Shown piece by piece: positions 8,716 to 17,363 of a stretch of 64,000 nucleotides of DNA. The stretch is taken from assembly GCF_036881825.1 (NCBI RefSeq), contig NZ_JBAJMW010000003.1, forward strand, positions 1 through 64,000, written 5' to 3'. The stretch's first letter is position 1; each line of letters opens with the position of its first letter. The notes below the pieces were generated by a model, which ran no database searches, was not told the DNA's origin, and worked only from the letters and a program-made list of their open reading frames with translations. The translations under genes were made by a program, and so were the position numbers. This DNA is from Tersicoccus mangrovi (GTDB taxonomy: Bacteria; Actinomycetota; Actinomycetes; Actinomycetales; Micrococcaceae).

Positions 8716-8729
8716 CGTAAGCGTTTACG
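8716..8729. promoter_or_regulatory. Candidate LacI/GalR-type operator between glgE and glgP
   Basis: CGTAAGCGTTTACG is a near palindrome (10 of 12 core positions symmetric) with the central CG and AT flanks typical of LacI-family operators. It lies about 30-45 bp upstream of the glgP -10 box in the divergent intergenic region. The regulator is not in the window, so the assignment rests on shape and place only. Confidence 0.35.
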
Positions 8730-8759
8730 CAATATGCGTCGTACGTCACATCGATCGGC

Positions 8760-8765
8760 TACTGT
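8760..8765 (+). promoter_or_regulatory. -10 box for leaderless glgP
   Basis: TACTGT ends 7 nt before GTG 8773. Together with the lack of a ribosome site this suggests that glgP mRNA starts at or next to the start codon. No recognisable -35 hexamer lies 17 bp upstream. Confidence 0.5.
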
Positions 8766-8772
8766 GTGGCGC

Positions 8773-11337
8773 GTGAAAGCTATCCGCCGGTTCACCGTCC
8801 GCACCGTCCTGCCCGAGGCCATCGCTCCGCTGAGCACCCTCGCGACCAACCTGCGCTGGTCGTGGCACGAACCCACCCGCCGCCTGTTCGGCGACATCGC
8901 CCCCGAGATCTGGGCTCGCACCGCCGACCCCGTCGAACTGCTCGCGACCCTGACCCGGGGCCAGCTGCAGACGATCGCCGGGGACGCCGCCCTCGTCTCC
9001 CGGATCCAGGAGCTGGGCGCCGGCCTACAGGAGTACCTGTCGCGCCCGCGCTGGTACCAGTCCCTCGGCAGCGAGGCGCCCGCCTGCATCGCCTACTTCT
9101 CCCCCGAGTTCGGTATCGACGCCGTGCTCCCCCAGTACTCCGGCGGCCTCGGCATCCTCGCCGGTGACCACCTCAAGTCCGCCTCCGACCTCGGCGTTCC
9201 CCTCATCGGCGTCGGCCTGCTCTACCAGGCTGGCTACTTCAAGCAGTCCCTGTCCCGCGACGCGTGGCAGGAGGAGACCTACCCCGTCATCGACCCCGAC
9301 GGCCTGCCCCTCTCTCTGCTGCGCGAGGACGACGGCACCCCCGTCGAGATCCGCCTGCCCCTGCCCGCCGGACGCCAGCTGCTCGCCCACGTGTGGAAGG
9401 CCGACGTCGGCCGCGTGCCGCTGCTGCTGCTCGACTCGAACGTCCCCGGCAACGACGACGCCGCACGGACCATCACCGACCGCCTGTACGGCGGCGGCGG
9501 GGACCACCGGCTCCAGCAGGAGCTGCTGCTCGGCATGGGCGGCGTCAAGGCGCTGCGCGCCTTCGCCCGGCTCACCGACGGCATCGAGCCGGAGGTGTTC
9601 CACACCAACGAGGGGCACGCCGGCTTCCTCGGCGTCGAACGCATCCGCGAACTCATGGACAGCGGCCTGAGCTGGGACGAGGCGCTCGTCTCGGTCCGCG
9701 CGGCCACCGTGTTCACGACGCACACCCCGGTGCCCGCCGGCATCGACCGGTTCGAGAGCGCCCAGATCCAGCACTTCTTCCATGCGGGCCTGGCCCCGTC
9801 GGTGCCGGTCACCAACATCCTCGCTCTCGGCGCCGAGACCTACCCGGGCGGCAACCCGTCGACGTTCAACATGGCGGTCATGGGGCTGCGGCTCGCGCAG
9901 CGCGCCAACGGCGTCGCCAAGCTGCACGGCGTCGTCTCCCGCGAGATGTTCGCCGGCCTCTGGCCGGGCTTCGACCACGAGGAGATCCCGATCACCTCGG
10001 TCACCAACGGCGTGCACGTGCCGACCTGGGTGGACCCGAGAATCGTGGACCTGGCCCGGACGAAGTTCGGCCCGACCCCGGACTGGTCCGAGGTGTTCCA
10101 GGTGGACGACGCCGAGGTGTGGGGGCTGCGCCGGGAGCTGCGCTCCTCGCTGATCGCCGACGTCCGGCGCCGCCTGCGCACGTCCTGGACCGCGCGCGGT
10201 GCCGCGGACGCGGAACTGGCGTGGACGGACGACGTCCTCGACCCGGACGTGCTGACCATCGGATTCGCCCGCCGCGTGCCCACCTACAAGCGGCTGACGC
10301 TGATGCTGCGCGACCCCGCCCGGCTCAAACGGCTGCTCCTGGACCCCGAGCGGCCCATCCAGATCGTCGTCGCCGGCAAGTCCCACCCGGCCGACGAGCA
10401 GGGCAAGCGGATGATCCAGGACCTCGTCCGGTTCACCGACGACCCCGAGGTGCGGCACCGCATCGTGTTCCTGCCCAACTACGACATCGCGATGGCACGG
10501 ACCCTGTTCCCGGGCTGCGACGTGTGGCTGAACAACCCGCTGCGCCCGCTCGAGGCGTGCGGCACCTCCGGCATGAAGGCGGCGCTGAACGGCGGCCTGA
10601 ACCTCTCGGTGCGCGACGGCTGGTGGGACGAGCTCTACGACGGCCGCAACGGCTGGGCCATCCCGACCGCGGACAACCGGGCCACCCCGGACGAGCGGGA
10701 CGACATCGAGGCCGCGGCGCTGTACGAGCTGATCGAGAAGTCGGTCGCGCCCATGTTCTACGGCTCGGAGCAGGCCGCGGGCGACTCCACCGACGGTGTT
10801 CCGCACCAGTGGGTCGCGGCGATCAAGCACACGCTGGCCACCCTCGGCCCGGCGGTCTCCGCCGAGCGCATGGTGATGGACTACGTCAACCGCCTGTACA
10901 CGCCGGCCGCCGAGTCCGGCCGCCACGTGGCGCAGGACGACCACGCGGCGGCCCGTGCCGCCGCCCGCTGGGACCAGAAGATCCGCGGGTCGTGGCCGTC
11001 GGTGCACGTGGAGCACGTGGACGCCGAGGGCGTCACCGACGCCCCGCAGATCGGCGACATCCTGACGATCAACGCGTACGTCTCGCTCGGCGGGCTGAGC
11101 ACCGACGACGTCGACGTGGAGGTCGGCTACGGCCGGGTCTCCGAGTCCGACCACATCCACGACCGGGCCTTCGCCGACCTGACGCCGGCCGAGGACCTCG
11201 GCAACGGCCGCGCCCGGTTCACCGGGACCCTCGTGGTGGACCGCTCGGGGCCCTTCGGCTACACCGTGCGGGCGCTGCCCTCGATCGACCGGATGGCGAG
11301 CAAGGCCGAGCTGGGGCTGATCGCGACCCCGGCCTGA
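8773..11337 (+). CDS. glgP: Alpha-glucan phosphorylase (long GlgP type)
   Basis: It releases glucose-1-phosphate from the non-reducing ends of alpha-1,4 glucan using phosphate and PLP. The 854-aa protein starts KAIRRFTVRTVLPEAI, the DUF3417 N-terminal domain that marks the GlgP subfamily related to archaeal and Thermus enzymes. Later come GIVGRVP-type phosphorylase elements including TNGVHVPTWVDPR and the PLP-lysine segment EACGTSGMKAALNGG. A C-terminal beta domain (SIDRMASKAELG) closes it. GTG 8773 was chosen for its leaderless -10 box; GTG 8764 and ATG 8734 are in frame. Divergent from glgE, so synthesis and breakdown share one control region. Confidence 0.95.
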   Translation: MKAIRRFTVRTVLPEAIAPLSTLATNLRWSWHEPTRRLFGDIAPEIWARTADPVELLATLTRGQLQTIAGDAALVSRIQELGAGLQEYLSRPRWYQSLGSEAPACIAYFSPEFGIDAVLPQYSGGLGILAGDHLKSASDLGVPLIGVGLLYQAGYFKQSLSRDAWQEETYPVIDPDGLPLSLLREDDGTPVEIRLPLPAGRQLLAHVWKADVGRVPLLLLDSNVPGNDDAARTITDRLYGGGGDHRLQQELLLGMGGVKALRAFARLTDGIEPEVFHTNEGHAGFLGVERIRELMDSGLSWDEALVSVRAATVFTTHTPVPAGIDRFESAQIQHFFHAGLAPSVPVTNILALGAETYPGGNPSTFNMAVMGLRLAQRANGVAKLHGVVSREMFAGLWPGFDHEEIPITSVTNGVHVPTWVDPRIVDLARTKFGPTPDWSEVFQVDDAEVWGLRRELRSSLIADVRRRLRTSWTARGAADAELAWTDDVLDPDVLTIGFARRVPTYKRLTLMLRDPARLKRLLLDPERPIQIVVAGKSHPADEQGKRMIQDLVRFTDDPEVRHRIVFLPNYDIAMARTLFPGCDVWLNNPLRPLEACGTSGMKAALNGGLNLSVRDGWWDELYDGRNGWAIPTADNRATPDERDDIEAAALYELIEKSVAPMFYGSEQAAGDSTDGVPHQWVAAIKHTLATLGPAVSAERMVMDYVNRLYTPAAESGRHVAQDDHAAARAAARWDQKIRGSWPSVHVEHVDAEGVTDAPQIGDILTINAYVSLGGLSTDDVDVEVGYGRVSESDHIHDRAFADLTPAEDLGNGRARFTGTLVVDRSGPFGYTVRALPSIDRMASKAELGLIATPA

Positions 11338-11353
11338 CGGGCCGACGCCCGAC

Positions 11354-11390
11354 GGGGCCGGGTCACGCTGCGGCGTGGTCCGGCCCCTTC
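11354..11390 (+). terminator. Terminator after glgP
   Basis: GGGGCCGG (11354-11361) pairs with CCGGCCCC (11380-11387), followed by TTC. It lies between the convergent ends of glgP and the barstar gene and may serve both strands, though neither side has a long T-run. Confidence 0.6.
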
Positions 11391-11411
11391 TGCGTGTGCT
11401 GAGGTCCGGGG

Positions 11412-11891
11412 TCAGGGACGGACGACGACGACCCGGAACCGCGGCCGTGCGGGCGCGACGGGCGTGGCCGCGGCACCGTGGGTGGCCCGGGCACCGGGCC
11501 GCTCGGGACGATCTCCGGCACCGTCGGCCGCCTCCTCCTCGACGAAGGCGAGCACGTCGGTGATCCGATCGGCGTCGACGGCGGGAAGCGCCGGGTCGAC
11601 GACCCAGACGAGCGTGAACGGGGTGCGCGCGGCGTCGCGCAGGCTGTCGGCCAGGGCGTCGAGGGTGCCACTGAAGTGGGCGGGGAACGCGAGCGCCCGG
11701 GCGAGGGCGGCCAGTGCCTCGGCCCGGTCGGTGCCCGACGCCACCTCGCGCACGGGCACGTCGTCGGACCATACCGCTTCGTCCCGACCGGTTCTGGTTC
11801 CCGGATCGGCTCCCGGCGGGGTGGCATCGGGCCGCTCGGTGTCGGATTCGTGGCGCCGGCGGCGCCACTGCGACAGGGTCAGCTGCTCCAC
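11412..11891 (-). CDS. Barstar-like ribonuclease inhibitor
   Basis: A 159-aa cytoplasmic protein. Residues 60-100 contain ALARALAFPAHFSGTLDALA followed by the beta strand FTLVWVV, the barstar (PF01337) core in which the FP.hFg.tLDAL segment forms the nuclease-binding helix. The N-terminus and the Pro/Ala-rich tail are extra. GTG 11891 has GGAGGAGG six nt upstream. It lies 58 nt after a guanyl-specific RNase gene on the same strand, the expected context for an inhibitor that protects the producer against its own RNase. The acidic residues that would plug the RNase site (Asp, Glu) occur around the helix. Pairing with the neighbour is inference. Confidence 0.82.
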   Translation of the reverse strand: MEQLTLSQWRRRRHESDTERPDATPPGADPGTRTGRDEAVWSDDVPVREVASGTDRAEALAALARALAFPAHFSGTLDALADSLRDAARTPFTLVWVVDPALPAVDADRITDVLAFVEEEAADGAGDRPERPGARATHGAAATPVAPARPRFRVVVVRP

Positions 11892-11949
11892 GGTCGTCCT
11901 CCTCCGGCTGTGCCCGTCCGTGGCGTGACGGCCGCGCGGCCGGGGCGCA

Positions 11950-12438
11950 TCATCGGTCCTCCCGGATGGCCCGGAAGCTCGCGTAGTGGTCCGCCGTCCA
12001 GTACTTCTCGCCGTCGGAGCCGGCGATGATCCGCCGGGCGCCCCGATCCGACTCGCCCGGCGTGCGCACGGTGTACTCGTGGTAGTAGCCGCGCGGGCGG
12101 CTGGGCAGGATCCGCTCGAAGTTGCCGAACACCGAGCCGTCCTGCTCGTACGGATACGGGCCGCCGCGGCGGATGAGATCGAGGGTCTGCTGGGCCTGCC
12201 GGGGCAGGGCCGAGGCGGCGACGGTGGGCAGACCGGACCGGGCGTCGCGCTCGCTCGTCGACGTCCGGTTCGCCGAGGCGCCGGCCGTCCCGGCGGCCGG
12301 CGCGGAGGCGCCCTGACCGGGAGCGAAACACCCGCCGAGCAGGCCCGCGAGCAGCAGCGCGGCGACGATCGCGGCGACCCGGGCGAGGGCGGAGCGGCGG
12401 GGAGTCGGCCTCCCGGACTCGGGTGGGCGCCGAACCAC
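11950..12438 (-). CDS. Lipoprotein guanyl-specific ribonuclease (RNase Sa/barnase family)
   Basis: 162 aa from GTG 12438, with GGGAGG seven nt upstream, inside the end of glgX. Residues 15-37 form a signal peptide ending in the lipobox LLGGC (Cys37), so the enzyme is probably lipid-anchored outside the cell. Residues 75-162 match RNase Sa closely: LPRQAQQTLDLI, GPYPYEQDGSVFGN, and the active site with Glu121 in YYHEYTV, Arg132, Arg136 and His151 in DHYASF, which correspond to RNase Sa Glu54, Arg65, Arg69 and His85. It should cut RNA 3' of guanosine. RNase Sa itself is freely secreted; the lipobox is unusual. A barstar-like gene follows. Confidence 0.9.
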   Translation of the reverse strand: MVRRPPESGRPTPRRSALARVAAIVAALLLAGLLGGCFAPGQGASAPAAGTAGASANRTSTSERDARSGLPTVAASALPRQAQQTLDLIRRGGPYPYEQDGSVFGNFERILPSRPRGYYHEYTVRTPGESDRGARRIIAGSDGEKYWTADHYASFRAIREDR

Positions 12439-12440
12439 GC

Positions 12441-14648
12441 TCAGACCTCCCGGTCGCGCCGGAAGACGGTGATGCTCTGGGCCGGTGCCGTGAAGACCTC
12501 GTCGCTGGTCAACCGTTCGTCCTTGCGTTGGTCGGTCCCGGGGTCGGTGCTCAGCCGCAGGACGAAGCCCTCCCCCTCTCCCTCCCCAGCGGTCCCGTTC
12601 AGGTCGTCGTCCGGCAGCCGGCTGAAACCGACGTCGGGCAGCGTGACGTGGGAGGAGTTGGCTGACCCGTTGATGACGAGCAGCCCCTCGATCTCGCCCT
12701 CCGGGGACCCCAGGAGCAGCTGCAGCACGCGCACGTGCGGGTTCGTCCACTCCTGCTCGGTCATCGGGTACCCCGCGGTGCCGTACCAGTGCAGGTACTG
12801 CCGCTCCGGGTTCCGCGAGTAGTCCGCGGGCTGGTGGGCGAGGAACTCCCGCCGCACGCGGATCAGCCTGCGAGTGGCCCGCAGCATCCGCCGCGCCCGC
12901 TCGTCGAGGTGCCAGTCGACCCAGGAGATCGCGGTGTTCTGGCTGTAGGCGTTGTTGTTGCCGTGCTGGGTACGGCCGATCTCGTCCCCGGCCGTGATCA
13001 TCGGCACCCCGAGCGAGAGCAGCAGCGTCGCCATCAGGTTGCGCTGCGTGCGCTCGCGGGCCCGGAGCACCCGGTGGCCCGTCGTCGGGCCCTCGACCCC
13101 GTGGTTCCAGCTGCGGTTGTTGTCCGAGCCGTCCCGGTTGTCCTCCCCGTTGGCCTCGTTGTGCTTGCCGTCGTAGGTCGTCAGGTCGGCGAGGGTGAAG
13201 CCGTCGTGCGCGGTGACGAGGTTGACCGACGCGAGCGGAGACCGGCCGGACTCGGCGAACGTCGAGGCCGAACCGGCGAGCGCGCCCCCGAGGGCCGCGA
13301 GGGAGCCACCCGGGCGGCCGGCGTCGAGCGCGGCCTGGTCCGAGAGCCAGAAGGTGCGGGCGACGTCGCGGAACCCGTCGTTCCAGTCGGCCCACCCGCG
13401 CGGGAAGTTGCCGGTCTGCCAGCCGCCCATGCCGACGTCCCAGGGCTCGGCGATCAGCTTGACCGGGGCGAGGACCGGATCGGCGGCTGCCGCGACCAGG
13501 AAGGGATGCCGGTTGGTGAAGACGTTGTCCGCATCCCGGCACAGCGTCGGCGCCAGGTCGAAACGGAAGCCGTCGACGTGGCACTGCTCCACCCAGTAAC
13601 GCAGGGAGTCCAGCGCGAGCTGCACGACCCGTGGCTGCGAGTAGTCCAGGCTGTTGCCGCAGCCGGTCGTGTCCTCGTAGGTGTGCGGATCGCTGTGACG
13701 GTAGTAGGTGCGGTCCCCCAGGCCCCGCCAGCTGCGGGCCGGCTGGTCCTTGCCGCCCTCGGCGGTGTGGTTGTACACGACGTCGAGGATCACCTCGAGA
13801 CCGGCCTCGTGCAGGGCCGCGATCATGCCTTTGACCTCGTCGAGCACGGCCTGCGGGCCGGCCGCCCGGCTGGCCTCCGTGGCGTACCCGGGGTGCGGGG
13901 CGAAGAAGCCCAGCGTGTTGTAGCCCCAGTAGTTGGTCAGGCCGAGCGCGGCCAGGTGCGGCTCGTCGGCGTGGGCGTGGATGGGCAGCAGCTCGATCGC
14001 GGTGACCCCGAGCCGGGTGAGGTGGGCCAGCATCGCCGGGTGCGCCAGGCCCGCGTAGGTGCCGCGCAGCTCCTCGGGGACGTCCGGGTGGAGCTTCGTC
14101 AGGCCCACGACGTGCGCCTCGTAGACGACGGTGTCCCGCCACGGGGTGCGCGGGGCGGCGTCGCCGTCCCAGTCGAAGGTGCCGTCCACCCGGACCGCGG
14201 CGACCGGTTCCCCGTCCTCCCCCTCGGTCAGGCCCCGGGCGTAGGGGTCCAGCAGGAGGGTGCCGGCCGGGTCCTGGTCGTCGAGCAGGTGGTACCTGGC
14301 GCCGACGGGCAGGTCCTCGACCACGCCGTGGTGGACGCCGTCCTCCACCGCGTCGAGCGGGGTCTGCACCCAGCCCGAGTCCGCGGTCTCGTGCACGACG
14401 GCGAGCGCGGCGACTCCCGGGGCGAAGACGGCGACGTTGACCGCACCGTCCCGCTGGTCCCCCTTGTGCTCGGCTCGGTGCTCTGATCGGGGCTCCGCTC
14501 GGTGCTCTGCCGTGTCGTGCACGGCGCTGACGCCGAGCGGCCACGGGAAGGACCGGAGCGCCGAGGCCGGACGCAGTTCCCGCGGCGGACGACGACGCGG
14601 GTCCACGGTCTGCATGGGGCCGGTCGGATTCGGGACGGTCTGGGTCAC
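12441..14648 (-). CDS. glgX: Glycogen debranching enzyme GlgX
   Basis: It hydrolyses alpha-1,6 branches left after phosphorylase action. 735 aa: N-terminal CBM48-like module (FPWPLGVSAVHDTAEHR, VAVFAPGV), GH13 barrel with VVYEAHVVGLTKLHPDVP, YWGYNTLGFFAPHPGYAT, ILDVVYNHTAEG, nucleophile Asp in DGFRFDLAP, acid/base Glu in VKLIAEPWDVG and NLVTAHDGFTL. The C-terminal beta domain ends ITVFRRDREV. Start GTG 14648 lacks an obvious ribosome site. A His/Arg/Glu-rich insert (RAEPRSEHRAEHKGDQR) near residue 50 is unusual for the family. First gene of glgX-RNase-barstar; the RNase start lies 3 nt before its stop. Confidence 0.95.
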   Translation of the reverse strand: MTQTVPNPTGPMQTVDPRRRPPRELRPASALRSFPWPLGVSAVHDTAEHRAEPRSEHRAEHKGDQRDGAVNVAVFAPGVAALAVVHETADSGWVQTPLDAVEDGVHHGVVEDLPVGARYHLLDDQDPAGTLLLDPYARGLTEGEDGEPVAAVRVDGTFDWDGDAAPRTPWRDTVVYEAHVVGLTKLHPDVPEELRGTYAGLAHPAMLAHLTRLGVTAIELLPIHAHADEPHLAALGLTNYWGYNTLGFFAPHPGYATEASRAAGPQAVLDEVKGMIAALHEAGLEVILDVVYNHTAEGGKDQPARSWRGLGDRTYYRHSDPHTYEDTTGCGNSLDYSQPRVVQLALDSLRYWVEQCHVDGFRFDLAPTLCRDADNVFTNRHPFLVAAAADPVLAPVKLIAEPWDVGMGGWQTGNFPRGWADWNDGFRDVARTFWLSDQAALDAGRPGGSLAALGGALAGSASTFAESGRSPLASVNLVTAHDGFTLADLTTYDGKHNEANGEDNRDGSDNNRSWNHGVEGPTTGHRVLRARERTQRNLMATLLLSLGVPMITAGDEIGRTQHGNNNAYSQNTAISWVDWHLDERARRMLRATRRLIRVRREFLAHQPADYSRNPERQYLHWYGTAGYPMTEQEWTNPHVRVLQLLLGSPEGEIEGLLVINGSANSSHVTLPDVGFSRLPDDDLNGTAGEGEGEGFVLRLSTDPGTDQRKDERLTSDEVFTAPAQSITVFRRDREV

Positions 14649-14730
14649 GATGGGTCTCGTTCGGTCGGTTGGGTCCGCGGGGCGGAGGGACGGCCGTGCC
14701 GGCGACGCGGTCAGCCGCGCATCGGGCGGG

Positions 14731-15723
14731 TCAGGCGGAGGGGCGGCTGCGCGCGACCTCGTACAGGGTGATGCCGACGGCCATCGACGCGTTCAGCGAC
14801 TCCGTCGCGGCGTCGATCGGGATGGAGACGATCGAGTCGCACGTCTGCCGGGTGAGCCGGGACAGTCCCTTGCCCTCGGACCCGACGACGACGCACAACG
14901 GCTCCTCGCCCGCGTCCAGCGACGGCAGGGAGATCTCGCCGTCACCGTCGAGGCCGACCACCCGGATCCCGAGCTTGCGGTAGCCCTCGAGGGTGCGGTT
15001 GAGGTTGGTGGCCCGGTTCACGGGCACCCGCACTGCCGCGCCGGCGCTGGTCTTCCAGGCCGTGGCCGTCATCGTCGCGGAGCGGCGCTCGGGGATGACG
15101 ACGCCGTGGCCGCCGAACGCGGCGACGCTGCGGATGATGGCGCCGAGGTTGCGCGGGTCGGTCACCCCGTCGAGCGCGACGATCAGCGGCGCGGTGCGCA
15201 GGTAGCCCTTCTCCCACTGGTCCGCCAGCTTCTGGCCGAGCTCGACGGCGTCGCCGTACTCGTAGGGCGGGATCTGCAGGGCGACGCCCTGGTGAACCGC
15301 GTCGAGCGTCAGCCGGTCCAGCTCGGTCTTGTGGACCTGCAGCACCGGGACGGACTGCTCGGCGGCGAGCTTGAGGATGTTCCGCACCCGGTCGTCGCTC
15401 TCGATGCGGACGGCGACGTAGAGGGTGCGCGCGGGGACCACGGCCTGCAGGGCCTCCAGGACGGAGTTGCGGCCGGTGACCATCTCCTCGGCCTTGTCCC
15501 GTCGCGTGCGCGTGTGGGGGGACGCCGCCCCGCTCGTACCGCTGCTGCTGCCGCCGCGGCGCTGGGCGGCCTGTTTGGCCTTGAAGGCCTTGTGGTAGGG
15601 CCGGTCCTCGGCCTTCGGTGTGGGGCCCCGGCCCTCGAGGGCCTTGCGGCCCAGTCCCCCGGTGCCGGAGGAGGGGCCCTTCTTGTGCTTGCGGATGGCT
15701 CCGGCGCGCGGCTTGTTCGGCAT
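14731..15723 (-). CDS. rlmB: 23S rRNA (guanosine-2'-O-)-methyltransferase RlmB (SpoU/TrmH family)
   Basis: 330 aa. The first 80 residues are basic and low in complexity (MPNKPRAGAIRKHKKG), common in actinobacterial RlmB and probably rRNA-binding. Then the substrate-binding domain (VTGRNSVLEALQA) and the SPOUT knot with motif 1 ALDGVTDPRNLGAIIRSVA, motif 2 VVGSEGKGLSR and motif 3 IPIDAATESLNASMAVGI. It methylates the 2'-O of G2251 (E. coli numbering) of 23S rRNA. It follows cysS, as in M. tuberculosis Rv3580c-Rv3579c. ATG 15723 has GGAAGG upstream. TAGACT at 15792-15797 is a likely -10 box. Confidence 0.95.
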   Translation of the reverse strand: MPNKPRAGAIRKHKKGPSSGTGGLGRKALEGRGPTPKAEDRPYHKAFKAKQAAQRRGGSSSGTSGAASPHTRTRRDKAEEMVTGRNSVLEALQAVVPARTLYVAVRIESDDRVRNILKLAAEQSVPVLQVHKTELDRLTLDAVHQGVALQIPPYEYGDAVELGQKLADQWEKGYLRTAPLIVALDGVTDPRNLGAIIRSVAAFGGHGVVIPERRSATMTATAWKTSAGAAVRVPVNRATNLNRTLEGYRKLGIRVVGLDGDGEISLPSLDAGEEPLCVVVGSEGKGLSRLTRQTCDSIVSIPIDAATESLNASMAVGITLYEVARSRPSA

Positions 15724-15836
15724 GGGACCTTCCGTTGTTCAGCTGGTGCTCGCCACGGCCGCCCCGGGTGGGGTGGACACGCGAGTAACACAGTCTACCG
15801 ACCCGGGCGTGCCCGTCCGGGTGCCCCCTCCCCGGG

Positions 15837-17351
15837 TCAGCCCAGCGACCAGGTGGAGCCGTCCTTGCCGTCCTCGATCACGATGCCGGCGGCGGTCAGG
15901 CCGTCCCGGATCGCGTCGGCGGCGGCGAAGTCCCGGGCACCGCGGGCGGCGGCGCGGTCGGCCAGTCGCGCGGTGACGAGGGCATCGAGCGCCTCGTCGG
16001 CGGCGGAGAGGTCGCCTCCGGCGTTCCAGGCAGGGTCGAGCGGGTCGAGGCCGAGCACCCCGGTCATCGCCCGGACGTCGGCGAGGGCCGCGGCGGCCGC
16101 CTCGCCGTCGCCGGCCGCGAGCGCGGAGTTGCCGCGGCGCACCGTCTCGTGCACGACGCCGAGGGCCGCCGGGATGTTCAGGTCGTCGTCCATCGCTGCG
16201 GTGAAGGCGGCCGGCAGCGACGCGGCACGCGCCGCCATCGCCTGCCCCGACTCGTCGCCGGCCTCGGGGAGACGGGTTCCCTGCCGCGGGACTGCGCGGG
16301 CGGCGTTGCGGACGAACGTGCGGATCCGCCCGTACGCGGCCGCGGCCTCGGCGAGTGAGCCGCCGTCGTCGCCGGTCGCGGGGCGGAAGTCCAGCACCGA
16401 CCGGTAGTGGGTCGCGGTCATGAAGTAGCGCACGACCACGGGCTCGGCGCCGGCGAGCACGTCGGCCGCGGTGACGAAGTGGAAGGCCGACTTGCTCATC
16501 TTCTCACCCTCGAGGGTGACGAGGCCGTTGTGCATCCACACCCGGGCGAACCGGTGGCCCGCGGCCGTGGACTGGGCGAGCTCGTTCTCGTGGTGAGGGA
16601 AGCGCAGGTCGAGGCCGCCGCCGTGGATGTCGAACTCGGTGCCGAGGTACTTGCCGGCCATCGCCGAGCACTCCAGATGCCAGCCGGGACGACCGCGCAG
16701 GTCCGGCCGACCGAGCGGATCGGGCCACGACGCCGTCTCCGGCTCCCCCTCCTTGTAACCCTTCCACAGGGCGAAGTCGCGGGGGTCGCGCTTGCCGCGC
16801 GGGTCCGCGTCGGCGGCGTCCTGCATGTCGTCGACGGACTGCCGGGTCAGAGCGCCGTAATCGGGCCAGGACCGGACGTCGAAGTACACGTCACCGGACC
16901 CGTCCTCGGCCGGGTAGGCGTGTCCGCGCTGCACCAGCTCGTGGACGAGGGCGTGCATCTCGGTGATGTGGCCGGTGGCGCGCGGTTCGTAGGTGGGCCG
17001 GCGCACGCCGATCGCGGCGTAAGCGGCCTCGAACTGCTGCTCGACGCGGTAGGCCAGGCCCCACCACGGCTCGTGAGGGTGCGGACCGGCGTAGCCGTCC
17101 GCGGCGGAGGCCGCGGCGTTGGCCAGGATCTTGTCGTCGATGTCGGTGACGTTCCGGACCACGGTCACGTCCAGGCCGGTGGCCTCGAGCCAGCGGGTCA
17201 GCAGGTCGAAGCTCAGGGCCGAGCGCAGGTGCCCCAGGTGCGGTTCGCTCTGCACGGTGGCCCCGCAGTAGTAGACACTGGCCCGGCCGGGCACCACGGG
17301 GGTGAAGGGGACGACGGTGGCGGACTTGGAGTCGTGGAGGCGCAGCGTCAC
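15837..17351 (-). CDS. cysS: Cysteinyl-tRNA synthetase
   Basis: Charges tRNA-Cys. 504 aa, class I fold: zinc ligand Cys in VYYCGATVQ, HIGH-type motif HLGH in SEPHLGHLRSA, second zinc ligands in GWHLECSAMA and in FPHHENE, KMSKS in EGEKMSKSAFHF, and a C-terminal helical tRNA-binding part. GTG 17351 is preceded by TAGACT and exactly 6 nt, so it is probably read from its own leaderless promoter as well as from ispF. Downstream of ispF, separated by 9 nt. Confidence 0.97.
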   Translation of the reverse strand: MTLRLHDSKSATVVPFTPVVPGRASVYYCGATVQSEPHLGHLRSALSFDLLTRWLEATGLDVTVVRNVTDIDDKILANAAASAADGYAGPHPHEPWWGLAYRVEQQFEAAYAAIGVRRPTYEPRATGHITEMHALVHELVQRGHAYPAEDGSGDVYFDVRSWPDYGALTRQSVDDMQDAADADPRGKRDPRDFALWKGYKEGEPETASWPDPLGRPDLRGRPGWHLECSAMAGKYLGTEFDIHGGGLDLRFPHHENELAQSTAAGHRFARVWMHNGLVTLEGEKMSKSAFHFVTAADVLAGAEPVVVRYFMTATHYRSVLDFRPATGDDGGSLAEAAAAYGRIRTFVRNAARAVPRQGTRLPEAGDESGQAMAARAASLPAAFTAAMDDDLNIPAALGVVHETVRRGNSALAAGDGEAAAAALADVRAMTGVLGLDPLDPAWNAGGDLSAADEALDALVTARLADRAAARGARDFAAADAIRDGLTAAGIVIEDGKDGSTWSLG

Positions 17352-17357
17352 CGGTGC

Positions 17358-17363
17358 AGTCTA
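17358..17363 (-). promoter_or_regulatory. -10 box for leaderless cysS
   Basis: TAGACT on the minus strand, overlapping the ispF stop codon, lies exactly 6 nt before GTG 17351. Confidence 0.5.

Noticed and set aside
9025..11868. Long minus-strand frame opposite glgP
   Set aside because: Antisense artefact of high GC; no ribosome site or family similarity.
12300..12438. GlgX running on into the RNase as a fusion
   Set aside because: glgX has its own stop at 12441-12443 and the RNase has a ribosome site, start and signal peptide.
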